Part shown: one piece after another, positions 51,648 through 59,665 of the stretch
Layout of the letters: every line of letters starts with the position of its first letter
Position numbering within the stretch: position 1 is the first letter of the stretch
From: Methylobacterium sp. SyP6R
Lineage (GTDB): Bacteria > Pseudomonadota > Alphaproteobacteria > Rhizobiales > Beijerinckiaceae
NCBI RefSeq assembly: GCF_019216885.1
Contig: NZ_JAAQRC020000002.1
Span: forward strand, 1 to 64,000
Direction: 5' to 3'
Length of the DNA stretch: 64,000 nt
Program-made: the position numbers and the translations under genes
The notes under the pieces: model-generated
Database searches by the model: none
What the model was told of the DNA's origin: nothing
What the model saw: only the letters and a program-made list of their open reading frames with translations

Positions 51648-54497
51648 GTGCCGGGAACGGCTCTTCAGGTCGGCACGACCGACGATACGCCGCCGGCCGC
51701 GGCGGCCCTCCTCGGCGTGATCCGGTCGCTCCTCAGTGAGCTGCATCCCGACTTGCGCCGGCCGGTCCCGGTCGACCTCGACAGCGACCTCGAGCGGGAC
51801 CTCGCCCTGGACAGCCTCGGTCGGGCCGAGCTTCTCCTGCGCCTGTCGCGCACCTTCCGGGTCTCGCTGCCGGCTCGCCTGATCGGCGAGGCGGCGACAC
51901 CCGCCGACCTTCTCGCCGCGATCCAGGCGGCCGGCGCGGCCCGTACCGTCCGGGTGGTCGCAGGGGAGGAGGGCGCGCTGCCGCCTGCGGCCGAGCCGCA
52001 CCGGGCAGAGACCCTGCTCGACGTGCTCGCCTTCCACGTCCGCCATCATCCCGACCGGCCGCATCTCCGGCTCCCGCAGGAGGCCGGACCCGAGACGATC
52101 CTCACCTACGCGGATCTCGACGCGCGCGCCCGCCGCGTGGCGGCGGGCCTCCTCGGCCACGGGCTCGCGGGCGGCGACCGGGTCGCGATCATGCTGCCGA
52201 CCGGGCCCGACTTCTTCCCGGCCTTCCTCGGGACCCTGCTGGCGGGCGGCGTGCCGGTGCCGCTCTATCCGCCGTTCCGGCGCACCGGGATCGAGGACCA
52301 CCTGCAGCGCCAGGCCGGCATCCTGGCCAATGCCGGCCCGGAGATCCTGATCGGCAGCCCGGACCTCGCGCCCTTCAGCCGGCTCTTGCGCGACCGCGTC
52401 GACACGCTGCGGGTGCTGGCGAGCGTGGAGGAGCTGGCCGCCGCGGACCCGCTCCACGCTGCCGTCCCGGCGACGGGCGCGAGCCTCGCGCTGATCCAGT
52501 ACACGTCGGGCAGCACCGGCGACCCGAAGGGCGTGATGCTGACCCACGCCAACCTTCTCGCCAACATCCGCGCCATGGGCGAGGCGCTCGGCGCCTCGTC
52601 GTCGGACGTGGTGGTGAGTTGGCTGCCGCTCTACCACGACATGGGGCTGATCGGCTGCTGGCTCGGCAGCCTCTATTTCGGGGCGCCCGCGGTGATCCTG
52701 TCGCCCCTGGCCTTCCTGGCGGATCCGGCGTCCTGGCTCCAGGCGATCCACCGGCACCGCGGCACGATCTCGGCGGCGCCGAACTTCGCCTACGAGCTCT
52801 GCCTGCGCTCCTTGCGCGACGAGGACCTGACGGGGCTCGACCTCGGCTGCTTACGCGTCCTCACCAACGGGGCCGAGCCGGTGAGCCCCGACACGCTGGC
52901 GCGGTTCGCCGAGCGCTTCGGCCCGCATGCGTTGCAGGCCTCGTCCCTCATGCCGGTCTACGGCCTCGCCGAATGCGCGGTCGGCCTCGCCTTTCCGCCC
53001 CTCGGCCGAGGGCCGCGCATCGACTGGATCGAACGCGCGGCGCTCGACCGCGACGGCGTCGCCCGGCCGGCACCCCCGGGCGCGCGGGACTCGATCGGGT
53101 GTCCGTCCTGCGGCGGGCCGCTGCCCGGCCACCAGATCCGCATCGTCGACGAGGCCGGGCACGAGCTGCCCGAGCGCCGGGAGGGCCGCCTGCAGTTCCG
53201 CGGCCCCTCGGCCACCGCCGGCTACTTCCGCCGGCCCGACCTGACCCGCGCCCTGTTCCGCGGCGACTGGCTCGAGAGCGGCGACCTCGCCTACCTGGCG
53301 GGCGGCGAGATCCACGTCACCGGGCGGACCAAGGACATCATCATCCGGGCCGGCCGCAAGATCCATCCGCACGAGATCGAGGCGGCGGCGGGCGCGGTCG
53401 CGGGCGTGCGCAAGGGCTGCGTCGCGGCGATCCCCGGCCGCGACCCGCGCACGGGGACCGAGCGCCTGATCCTCGTCGCCGAGACGCGGCTGACGGACGG
53501 GGCCGCACGCGCGGAGCTGCACGGAAGGCTGATGCGGGCCACCGCCGCCCTGCTCGACCAGCCGCCCGACGAGATCCTGCTCTGCCCGCCCCACACCGTG
53601 CCCAAGACCTCGAGCGGCAAGATCCGCCGCGCGGCGATGCGGGCGCTCTACGAATCCGGCGATTTCGGCGGAGCCCGGCCCGGCCCGCGGGGAGAACTCG
53701 CCCGCCTCGCCCTCGGCAGCGTCCCGGCGCGGCTGCGGCGCGGCACCCGGCTCGCGGGCGAGGCGGCCTATGCCGCCGCCTGGTGGGGGTTCGTCGTCGC
53801 CCTCGGCGCCGTCCTGTGGCCGCTGATGCTGGTCCTGCCGAGCCGGACCTTGCGCCACGCGACCCTGCGCGCCGCCTTGCGGATGTTCTTCCGGCTCTCC
53901 GGGATGCCGCTCGCCACCGAGGGCGGTCCGCCGCTCCCCGGGGCACTGATCGTCGCCAACCACGCGAGCTACCTCGACGCGGCGGTCCTCGCCGCGATCC
54001 TGCCCGGCACTCCGGTCTTCGTCGCCAAGCACGAGCTGGCGGGCCAGCGCGTCGCCGGTCCGTTCCTGCGGCGCCTGGGCGTGGCCTTCGTCCATCGCGG
54101 CACGGCGGAGGGGGTCGCTGATGCGGGCGCGCTCCTCGCGCGGATCGAGGCGGGCGAGCAGATCGTGGCGTTTCCCGAGGGCACCTTCACCCGCGCGCCG
54201 GGCCTCGGCGGCTTCCATCTCGGCGCCTTCGCGGCGGCCTGCCGGGCGGGCGTGCCGGTGGTCCCCGCCGCGATCATCGGCACGCGGTCGCGGCTGCGCG
54301 CCGACCAGTGGTTTCCCCGGCGCGGGACGATCCGCGTCGTTCTCGGCGCCCCGATCGCCCCCGACGGAACCGGCTTCCCGGCGGCGATCCGCCTGCGCGA
54401 CGCGGTGCGCGGGGTCATCCTGGCGCGATGCGGCGAGCCGGACCTCGGCGCCGGCCCCACCTTTGCGCCGGGTGCGGGGGCCGACGGCCATGGCTGA
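51648..54497 (+). CDS. ACP-fatty acyl-AMP ligase-acyltransferase (PlsC) fusion
   Basis: A 949-aa three-part enzyme. Residues about 15-95 are a carrier domain with phosphopantetheine Ser56 in LALDSLGRAEL. Residues about 120-690 are an AMP-forming ligase, with P-loop YTSGSTGDPKG starting at Y285. Its SWLPLYHDMGLIG and TISAAPNFAYELC segments mark fatty acyl-AMP ligases (FAAL). After a hydrophobic stretch (about 705-740) comes a PlsC acyltransferase with the HX4D motif H772-D777 (NHASYLD) and FPEGTF. I infer that the ligase charges the fused carrier and the PlsC domain passes the acyl chain to a lysolipid at the membrane. GTG start at 51648; no earlier ATG is convincing. Confidence 0.85.
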   Translation: MPGTALQVGTTDDTPPAAAALLGVIRSLLSELHPDLRRPVPVDLDSDLERDLALDSLGRAELLLRLSRTFRVSLPARLIGEAATPADLLAAIQAAGAARTVRVVAGEEGALPPAAEPHRAETLLDVLAFHVRHHPDRPHLRLPQEAGPETILTYADLDARARRVAAGLLGHGLAGGDRVAIMLPTGPDFFPAFLGTLLAGGVPVPLYPPFRRTGIEDHLQRQAGILANAGPEILIGSPDLAPFSRLLRDRVDTLRVLASVEELAAADPLHAAVPATGASLALIQYTSGSTGDPKGVMLTHANLLANIRAMGEALGASSSDVVVSWLPLYHDMGLIGCWLGSLYFGAPAVILSPLAFLADPASWLQAIHRHRGTISAAPNFAYELCLRSLRDEDLTGLDLGCLRVLTNGAEPVSPDTLARFAERFGPHALQASSLMPVYGLAECAVGLAFPPLGRGPRIDWIERAALDRDGVARPAPPGARDSIGCPSCGGPLPGHQIRIVDEAGHELPERREGRLQFRGPSATAGYFRRPDLTRALFRGDWLESGDLAYLAGGEIHVTGRTKDIIIRAGRKIHPHEIEAAAGAVAGVRKGCVAAIPGRDPRTGTERLILVAETRLTDGAARAELHGRLMRATAALLDQPPDEILLCPPHTVPKTSSGKIRRAAMRALYESGDFGGARPGPRGELARLALGSVPARLRRGTRLAGEAAYAAAWWGFVVALGAVLWPLMLVLPSRTLRHATLRAALRMFFRLSGMPLATEGGPPLPGALIVANHASYLDAAVLAAILPGTPVFVAKHELAGQRVAGPFLRRLGVAFVHRGTAEGVADAGALLARIEAGEQIVAFPEGTFTRAPGLGGFHLGAFAAACRAGVPVVPAAIIGTRSRLRADQWFPRRGTIRVVLGAPIAPDGTGFPAAIRLRDAVRGVILARCGEPDLGAGPTFAPGAGADGHG

Positions 54498-56358
54498 GCG
54501 CGGCGAGCCCCCGATCCTGCCCCAAGGCGAGGCGCCGGACACCCTCCCGGCCCTGCTGCGGAGCCGGGCCGCGAGCCGCCCGCAAGGCCGGGCCTACGCG
54601 GCGCATGATCCCGGCACCGGCCGTCTCGTCTTCCACGACTGGGCCGGGACGGCGGCGCGGGTCGCCGCTCGCGCCGCCGCACTCGCGCGCCAGGGCGTGA
54701 CCGTGGGCGAACGGATCGCGCTTTGGCTGCCGAACGGCCTCGAATGGGTCTGGTTCGACCAGGCCGCCCTGTCGCTCGGCCTCGTCGTGGTGCCGCTGTT
54801 TCCCGACGAAGCGCGGGCGACGATCGCGTTGCTGCTCGCCGATTCCGGGACCTGCCTCGTGGTGGTGCCGCGGCCGGAGGCGTGGCAGGGCCTGGGCGAG
54901 CACGCGGCGGGCCTCTCTGCCGTGCGGTGCGTGATCGCGATCGACGGCGTGCCCGGTCCCGAGGCCGATCCGCGCCTGCGCGCCCTCGGCCCCTGGCTCG
55001 CGCAGGCCGAGGGCGCCCCCGCGCCCGCCCCGGCGATCGGTCCCGACACCCTGGCGACCCTGGTCTACACCTCCGGGACGACGGGCAGGCCCAAGGGCGT
55101 CATGCTGAGCCACCGCAACCTCGTGTCGGTCGCGCACGCGGTGCTGGCGCGCAATCCGGGGACGGAGCGGGACGTCTTCCTGTCCTACCTGCCGCTCGCC
55201 CACATCTTCGAGCGGGTGGTCGGCTGCGTCCTGCCGCTGATCCTCGGTGCGCCGGTGGTGTTCGCCCGCTCGGTCGCGCACCTGCCCGAGGATCTGCGCC
55301 TCGCGCGCCCGACCGTGCTCCTCGTCGTGCCGAGCGTGCTCGACCGCCTGCACCACACCGTGACCGAGCAAGCCGGGCGCTCCGCGCCGACGCGCCACCT
55401 GCTCCGGGCCGCCCTCGCCCTCGGCTTCGACCTCTACGCCGCCCGGCGGGACGGCCGGCCGCTGGGACTCGCCCGCCGGGTCGCGGGCACCGCCCTGCGG
55501 AGCCTGACGGCCTGGCGCCTGCGCCGCGCCTTCGGCGGGCGCCTGCGGCTCGCGGTCTCGGGCGGCGCCCCGCTGCCGGAGGACGTCGCCCGCTTCTGCC
55601 TCGCGCTCGGCCTGCCGCTGGTCGAGGGCTACGGCCTGACCGAGGCCGCCTCGGCGGTCGCGGCCTTCGCCCTCGGCCAGACCGTCCCGGGCTCCGTCGG
55701 GCCGCCCCTGCCCGGGATGGAGATCCGCTTCGGCGAGGACGGCGAGATCCTGGTGCGCTCGCCCGGCGTGATGCGCGGCTACTGGCGCGAGCCGGCGCTG
55801 ACCGCCGAGGCCCTGCGCGACGGCTGGCTGCATACCGGCGACCTCGGCGCGTTGCGGGACGGCTGCCTCGTGGTCACCGGCCGGATGAAGGAACTCATCG
55901 TCCTGTCGACCGGCGAGAAGGTTTCGCCGGAGGTCGTCGAGGTGGCCATGGCCCGCGACCCCCTCGTCCTCCAGGCGATGGTGGTGGGCGACGGCCGGCC
56001 GCGGCTGAGCGCCCTGGTGGCGGTCGATCCGGCGGAGTTCGCGCGGCTCGCCCGCGGTCTCGGCCTCGATCCGGCGGAAGCCGGCGCCCTCGACCGTCCG
56101 GAGGTCCGGCGCGCCGCCCTCTCCCGCATCGCCCGGGCGCTCGGCGATCGTCCGCGCGCGATGCGCGTCGAGGCCGTGCGCCTCGTTCCGGGACCCTGGA
56201 CCGTCGAGGACGGCCTCGTCACGCCGACCCGCAAGCTGCGCCGCGCCGTCCTGCACGGCCGGTTCGCCGGCGCGCTCGCGGACCTGCGCGAGGAGACGGC
56301 GCCGCCGGAGCGCCGTCGCGACCTCACCGCGTCGCCCGCTGGCCCGCCTGGAGGCTGA
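54490..56358 (+). CDS. Long-chain acyl-CoA ligase-like (FadD) enzyme
   Basis: A 622-aa AMP-forming acyl ligase with P-loop YTSGTTGRPKG starting at residue 193 and the acyl-CoA synthetase segments LSYLPLAHIFERVV and VEGYGLTEAAS. Its C-terminal GWLHTGDLGALRDGCLVVTGRMKELIVLSTGEKV carries the usual catalytic region. The large middle part (LGFDLYAARRDGRPLG) resembles the long-chain FadD15/FAA1 type. Its ATG lies within the last codons of the FAAL-PlsC gene (8-base overlap), so the two are coupled and probably act on the same acyl pool. It overlaps the convergent cytochrome gene by about 35 bases. Confidence 0.88.
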   Translation: MAERGEPPILPQGEAPDTLPALLRSRAASRPQGRAYAAHDPGTGRLVFHDWAGTAARVAARAAALARQGVTVGERIALWLPNGLEWVWFDQAALSLGLVVVPLFPDEARATIALLLADSGTCLVVVPRPEAWQGLGEHAAGLSAVRCVIAIDGVPGPEADPRLRALGPWLAQAEGAPAPAPAIGPDTLATLVYTSGTTGRPKGVMLSHRNLVSVAHAVLARNPGTERDVFLSYLPLAHIFERVVGCVLPLILGAPVVFARSVAHLPEDLRLARPTVLLVVPSVLDRLHHTVTEQAGRSAPTRHLLRAALALGFDLYAARRDGRPLGLARRVAGTALRSLTAWRLRRAFGGRLRLAVSGGAPLPEDVARFCLALGLPLVEGYGLTEAASAVAAFALGQTVPGSVGPPLPGMEIRFGEDGEILVRSPGVMRGYWREPALTAEALRDGWLHTGDLGALRDGCLVVTGRMKELIVLSTGEKVSPEVVEVAMARDPLVLQAMVVGDGRPRLSALVAVDPAEFARLARGLGLDPAEAGALDRPEVRRAALSRIARALGDRPRAMRVEAVRLVPGPWTVEDGLVTPTRKLRRAVLHGRFAGALADLREETAPPERRRDLTASPAGPPGG

Positions 56359-56815
56359 GGATGTAGTCGATGATCGCGTCCCGCTCGGCCCGCTCAAGCT
56401 GCAGGCTCGGCATCCGCTGGTGATGGCTCTGCAGGAAGACGCTGAGGGCGACCCCGGTGGTCGACGGCATGGCGGCGATGCCGATGAAGGACGGGCCGAC
56501 GAACCCGCCCGTACTCTGCTCGCGGCCGACCACATGGCACCGGCTGCAGAGCTGCACGGCAAGCAGCCGGCCGCGGGCGACATCCGCCGCGGCGGCGACC
56601 TCCGGGAAGGCGACGTGCGGGCGGGCGCCCGTGGCGAGCAGGGCGGCGAGGACGACGGTCCGGAGGGCGGCGGAAGGCCGGAGGCTCGAAGCGCCGGCGC
56701 GACGCCGGGACGCGGCGACGTGGACCCGCGCGACGCTGGCCGCGAGCGGCAGGGCGGCGCGCAGGACCTCGTCCGTCCGGGGAGGGCAGGGGGTGTCGGG
56801 GTGGGATCGGTGCAT
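56324..56815 (-). CDS. c-type cytochrome
   Basis: A predicted 163-aa single-haem cytochrome with haem motif CSRCH (in AVQLCSRCHVVG) and Met in the QRMPSLQL sixth-ligand region. A hydrophobic segment (LRTVVLAALLATGARPHVAF) is a signal peptide but begins about 45 residues into this reading, so the true start may be a later non-ATG codon. A near-consensus FNR/FixK site is about 80 bases upstream of the ATG at 56815. Its tail overlaps the FadD-like gene end. Confidence 0.8.
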   Translation of the reverse strand: MHRSHPDTPCPPRTDEVLRAALPLAASVARVHVAASRRRAGASSLRPSAALRTVVLAALLATGARPHVAFPEVAAAADVARGRLLAVQLCSRCHVVGREQSTGGFVGPSFIGIAAMPSTTGVALSVFLQSHHQRMPSLQLERAERDAIIDYILSLQAGQRATR

Positions 56816-56895
56816 CGGATGGCTCCATCCGGCGTCGGCCGCCATCCGGCGGGCGGCATGGAGGCCCGAGGATACCGGCCCCGGACCGGACGCGG

Positions 56896-56909
56896 ATGAT
56901 CTGGATCAA
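56896..56909. promoter_or_regulatory. Near-consensus FNR/FixK-type operator
   Basis: ATGATCTGGATCAA; on the reverse strand it reads TTGATCCAGATCAT, one base off the perfect site at 46944 with an identical core. It lies about 80 bases before the reverse-strand cytochrome c gene. Confidence 0.5.
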
Positions 56910-56973
56910 CGCGGTTCGCGCCGGCGGCCTGTCGCACCGGTGTCGCGGACGATCGGCCGGCCTTGCTCGGGCA

Positions 56974-57876
56974 TCACTCGGGCCGTTGCGACCAATCCTC
57001 GGAGAGCGCCCAATCGCAGAAGGCCGTGACGCTCTTCACCCGGCGGTTGGCACGGGGCAGGACCAGGTAGAAGCCCGGAACGTCGTCCGGGGCCATGCCG
57101 GCCAGGGCCGCCGGGCCGAACGGGGCCACGAGACGCCCCGCCTGCAGATCCTCCATCGCATCGAGCATCGAGATGAGGCCGACGCCGAGGCCGGCCAGCG
57201 TCGCCCGCCGCATGCTGGCGGCGTCGTGCACCTGGATCCGGTTCTCGATCTCCTCGATCGCGACCCCGAGATGGCCCACGATCCGCCCCCACAGGCCGGG
57301 CGCCAGGACGAGGTGCAGCAACGGGGACCGGCGCAGGTCGTCCGGCCCGCGAAGGGTCTCGGCCCGCGCCGGCGCGCAGCAGATCACCTTGGGATCGCGC
57401 ACGAGAAGCGTCGCCTCGTAGTCGCGCCATTGCCCGAAGCCCCACTGGATCGCCACATCGATCTCGTCCCTGACGAAGTCCGGCACCTCCACCATCGTCT
57501 TCAGGCGGATGTCGGCCTCCGGCAGCCGATCGCGAAACCGGTCGAGCCGGTCCAGGAGGTAGCGGGTGGCGAAGTAGGGGCTGGCGTTGAGGTTGATCTG
57601 GTGGCTCGGACCGGTCTTGCAGATCCGGCGTACGCCTTCCTGGAACTCGTCGAAGCCGCTCTGCACGTAATGCGCCAGCAGGATCGCGTCCTCCGTGGGT
57701 TCGATCGCGCGGCCGCGCCGATCGAACAGGAGCACGCCGAGCGTGTCTTCCAGAAGCTTGATCTGCTGGCTCACCGCCTGCGGCGTGACGAAGAGTTCGT
57801 TCGCGGCGTTCCGGAAGCTCCGGTGGCGCATCACGGCGTGGAAGACCCGCAAGGCGTTGAGCGGCGGCAGGCGCAC
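56974..57876 (-). CDS. LysR-family transcriptional regulator (GcvA-like)
   Basis: A 300-aa regulator whose HTH (HRSFRNAANELFVTPQAVSQQIK) begins LPPLNALRVF at the N-terminus, the GcvA-group start. The GTG at 57876 just before this motif is preferred; ATGs 123 and 150 bases further upstream would add sequence with no family counterpart. It is encoded downstream of hyuB on the same strand with a short gap, so it probably controls the hydantoinase-like operon. The effector domain contains the GcvA-type DVAIQWGFGQW stretch. Confidence 0.85.
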   Translation of the reverse strand: MRLPPLNALRVFHAVMRHRSFRNAANELFVTPQAVSQQIKLLEDTLGVLLFDRRGRAIEPTEDAILLAHYVQSGFDEFQEGVRRICKTGPSHQINLNASPYFATRYLLDRLDRFRDRLPEADIRLKTMVEVPDFVRDEIDVAIQWGFGQWRDYEATLLVRDPKVICCAPARAETLRGPDDLRRSPLLHLVLAPGLWGRIVGHLGVAIEEIENRIQVHDAASMRRATLAGLGVGLISMLDAMEDLQAGRLVAPFGPAALAGMAPDDVPGFYLVLPRANRRVKSVTAFCDWALSEDWSQRPE

Positions 57877-58048
57877 GCCCCTCGATCGCACGGCCTCGTC
57901 CCGGCTGCCCTGGACGTGTTTCGGACGATCCGGTCCCGGATCGCGAACAGGGCGCCTCACGCGGAAGAGTTCCTCGATGCCGTCGACGACGGGCGCCATG
58001 ATAGGAGGGCCGTCCTGCCGCCGCAACGCGATGCCGCGGCACCGGCCG

Positions 58049-59665
58049 TCACTCCCCGTCCGTCACGTATCCCTTGAGCCGGTCGTCCCGGCGCGCGGCC
58101 GCGTCGCGCTGTCCCGGGTCGCCGTAGCCGCCGCCGCCGGGCGCCTCGAGGATCAGGCGCCGCCCGGGCGGCACGTGCTGCCAGCCCTTGCCCCGCATCC
58201 GGGTGCCGTCGTCGAGGGTGACCCGGCCGGGGGCGCCGTCGCCGCCGCCGTCGCGGCCGCGGGCCGGATTGTCGATCCGGTCGAACATCGCCGAGAAGTC
58301 GAAATCGTGCCCGTCCTCGGCGGCGATCTCGATGATCTGGCCGAGGCCTCCCCGCCAGGTGCCGTCGCCGCCGGAATCGGGCCGCAGCTCCTTGCGCCAG
58401 ATCACCACCGGGCCGGTCTGCTCGGTCGCCTCGATCGGCATCGTGTGCACGCCCGAGGGGAAGGCGGTCGCGGACAGGCCGTCGAGGTTCGGTCGCGCGC
58501 CCATGCCGCCGGAATTGAACATCAGCACCTCGGCCCGGCGTCCGGATCTCCCCGGGACCGGGCGCAGGGAGAGGTGGATGTTCCACAACGACGCGGCGCC
58601 CTCGGCCAGCACCCGTCCCGGCAGCGCCTTGGCCAGCGCCCCGAGCACCAGATCCGGCACCAGGTGCCCGAGCACGTGGCGCAGGCTCACCGGCGCCGGC
58701 CGCTCGGCATGCAGGATGTTGTTCGGCGACGAGACGGTGAAGAAGGCGAGCGAGGCGGCGTTGTTCGGGATGTCCGGCGCCACCACGCATTTGAGCGCGT
58801 AGGAGGCGTAGGCCTTGCTGTAGATGATCGGCACGTTGATCCCCCATCGGCTCTGGGGGGCGCTGCCGCTGAAATCGACGTGGATTTCGTCCTCGCCGAT
58901 GGCGATCTCGACCGAGAGCGGGATCGGCGCGTCGTAGCCGTCGGTCGTCAGGGTGTTCGTCCAGCGGCCCTTCGGCAGGGCGCGGAGGCGCTCGGCCATC
59001 GCGGTCCGGGTCCGGGCGAAGATGAACTCGGCGATGGCGTCGAGGGTGGGCAGACCGATCTCGCGCAGGAGCGCGACGAGCCGGCGGTGGCCGACCTCGT
59101 TGCAGGCGGACAGGGAGTAGAAGTCGCCGATCACCTGGTTGGGCTCGCGCACGTTCTGGCGCAGGATGCGCACGAGATCCCGGTTCACCGTGCCGCGCTC
59201 GGCGAACTTCATGATCGGGATCTGGATGCCCTCCTCGTAGACGGATTTGCCGTCGGCGCCGAAGCCGCGCCCGCCGACATCGACCACGTGGGCCGTGCAG
59301 GCGAAGAAGCCGACGAGCACCCCGTCGAGGAAGGAGGGCGACACCATGGTGATGTCGTGCAGGTGGCCGGTGCCGAGCCACGGATCGTTGGTGACGTAGG
59401 TATCCCCCTCGAACATCTCCTCGCGAGAGATCTCCGCCATGAAGTTCCCGACCGCCTCGGCCATGGTGTTGACGTGGCCGGGGGTGCCGGTGACGGCCTG
59501 GGCCAGCATGCGGCCTTGCGGATCGAACACGCCGGCCGAGAGGTCGCCGGCCTCGCGCACCGAGGTCGAGAAGGCGGTGCGCAGGAGCGTCGTGGCCTGC
59601 TCCTCGACGACGGAGATCAGGCGGTTCCACATCACCTGGAGGCGGATGTCGTCGATCGCGCTCAT
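58049..59665 (-). CDS. hyuB: Hydantoinase B/oxoprolinase family protein
   Basis: The 538-aa B subunit of an ATP-dependent hydantoinase or 5-oxoprolinase-type enzyme (also close to N-methylhydantoinase and acetone carboxylase relatives). It opens with VMWNRLISVVEEQATTLLRTAFS and has TDGYDAPIPLSVEI; near the C-terminus, GGLGQIIEI and PGGGGYGDP are family marks. It pairs with the A subunit upstream through an ATGA overlap. It acts in the cytoplasm on a cyclic amide such as hydantoin or 5-oxoproline; exact substrate unknown. Confidence 0.92.
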   Translation of the reverse strand: MSAIDDIRLQVMWNRLISVVEEQATTLLRTAFSTSVREAGDLSAGVFDPQGRMLAQAVTGTPGHVNTMAEAVGNFMAEISREEMFEGDTYVTNDPWLGTGHLHDITMVSPSFLDGVLVGFFACTAHVVDVGGRGFGADGKSVYEEGIQIPIMKFAERGTVNRDLVRILRQNVREPNQVIGDFYSLSACNEVGHRRLVALLREIGLPTLDAIAEFIFARTRTAMAERLRALPKGRWTNTLTTDGYDAPIPLSVEIAIGEDEIHVDFSGSAPQSRWGINVPIIYSKAYASYALKCVVAPDIPNNAASLAFFTVSSPNNILHAERPAPVSLRHVLGHLVPDLVLGALAKALPGRVLAEGAASLWNIHLSLRPVPGRSGRRAEVLMFNSGGMGARPNLDGLSATAFPSGVHTMPIEATEQTGPVVIWRKELRPDSGGDGTWRGGLGQIIEIAAEDGHDFDFSAMFDRIDNPARGRDGGGDGAPGRVTLDDGTRMRGKGWQHVPPGRRLILEAPGGGGYGDPGQRDAAARRDDRLKGYVTDGE

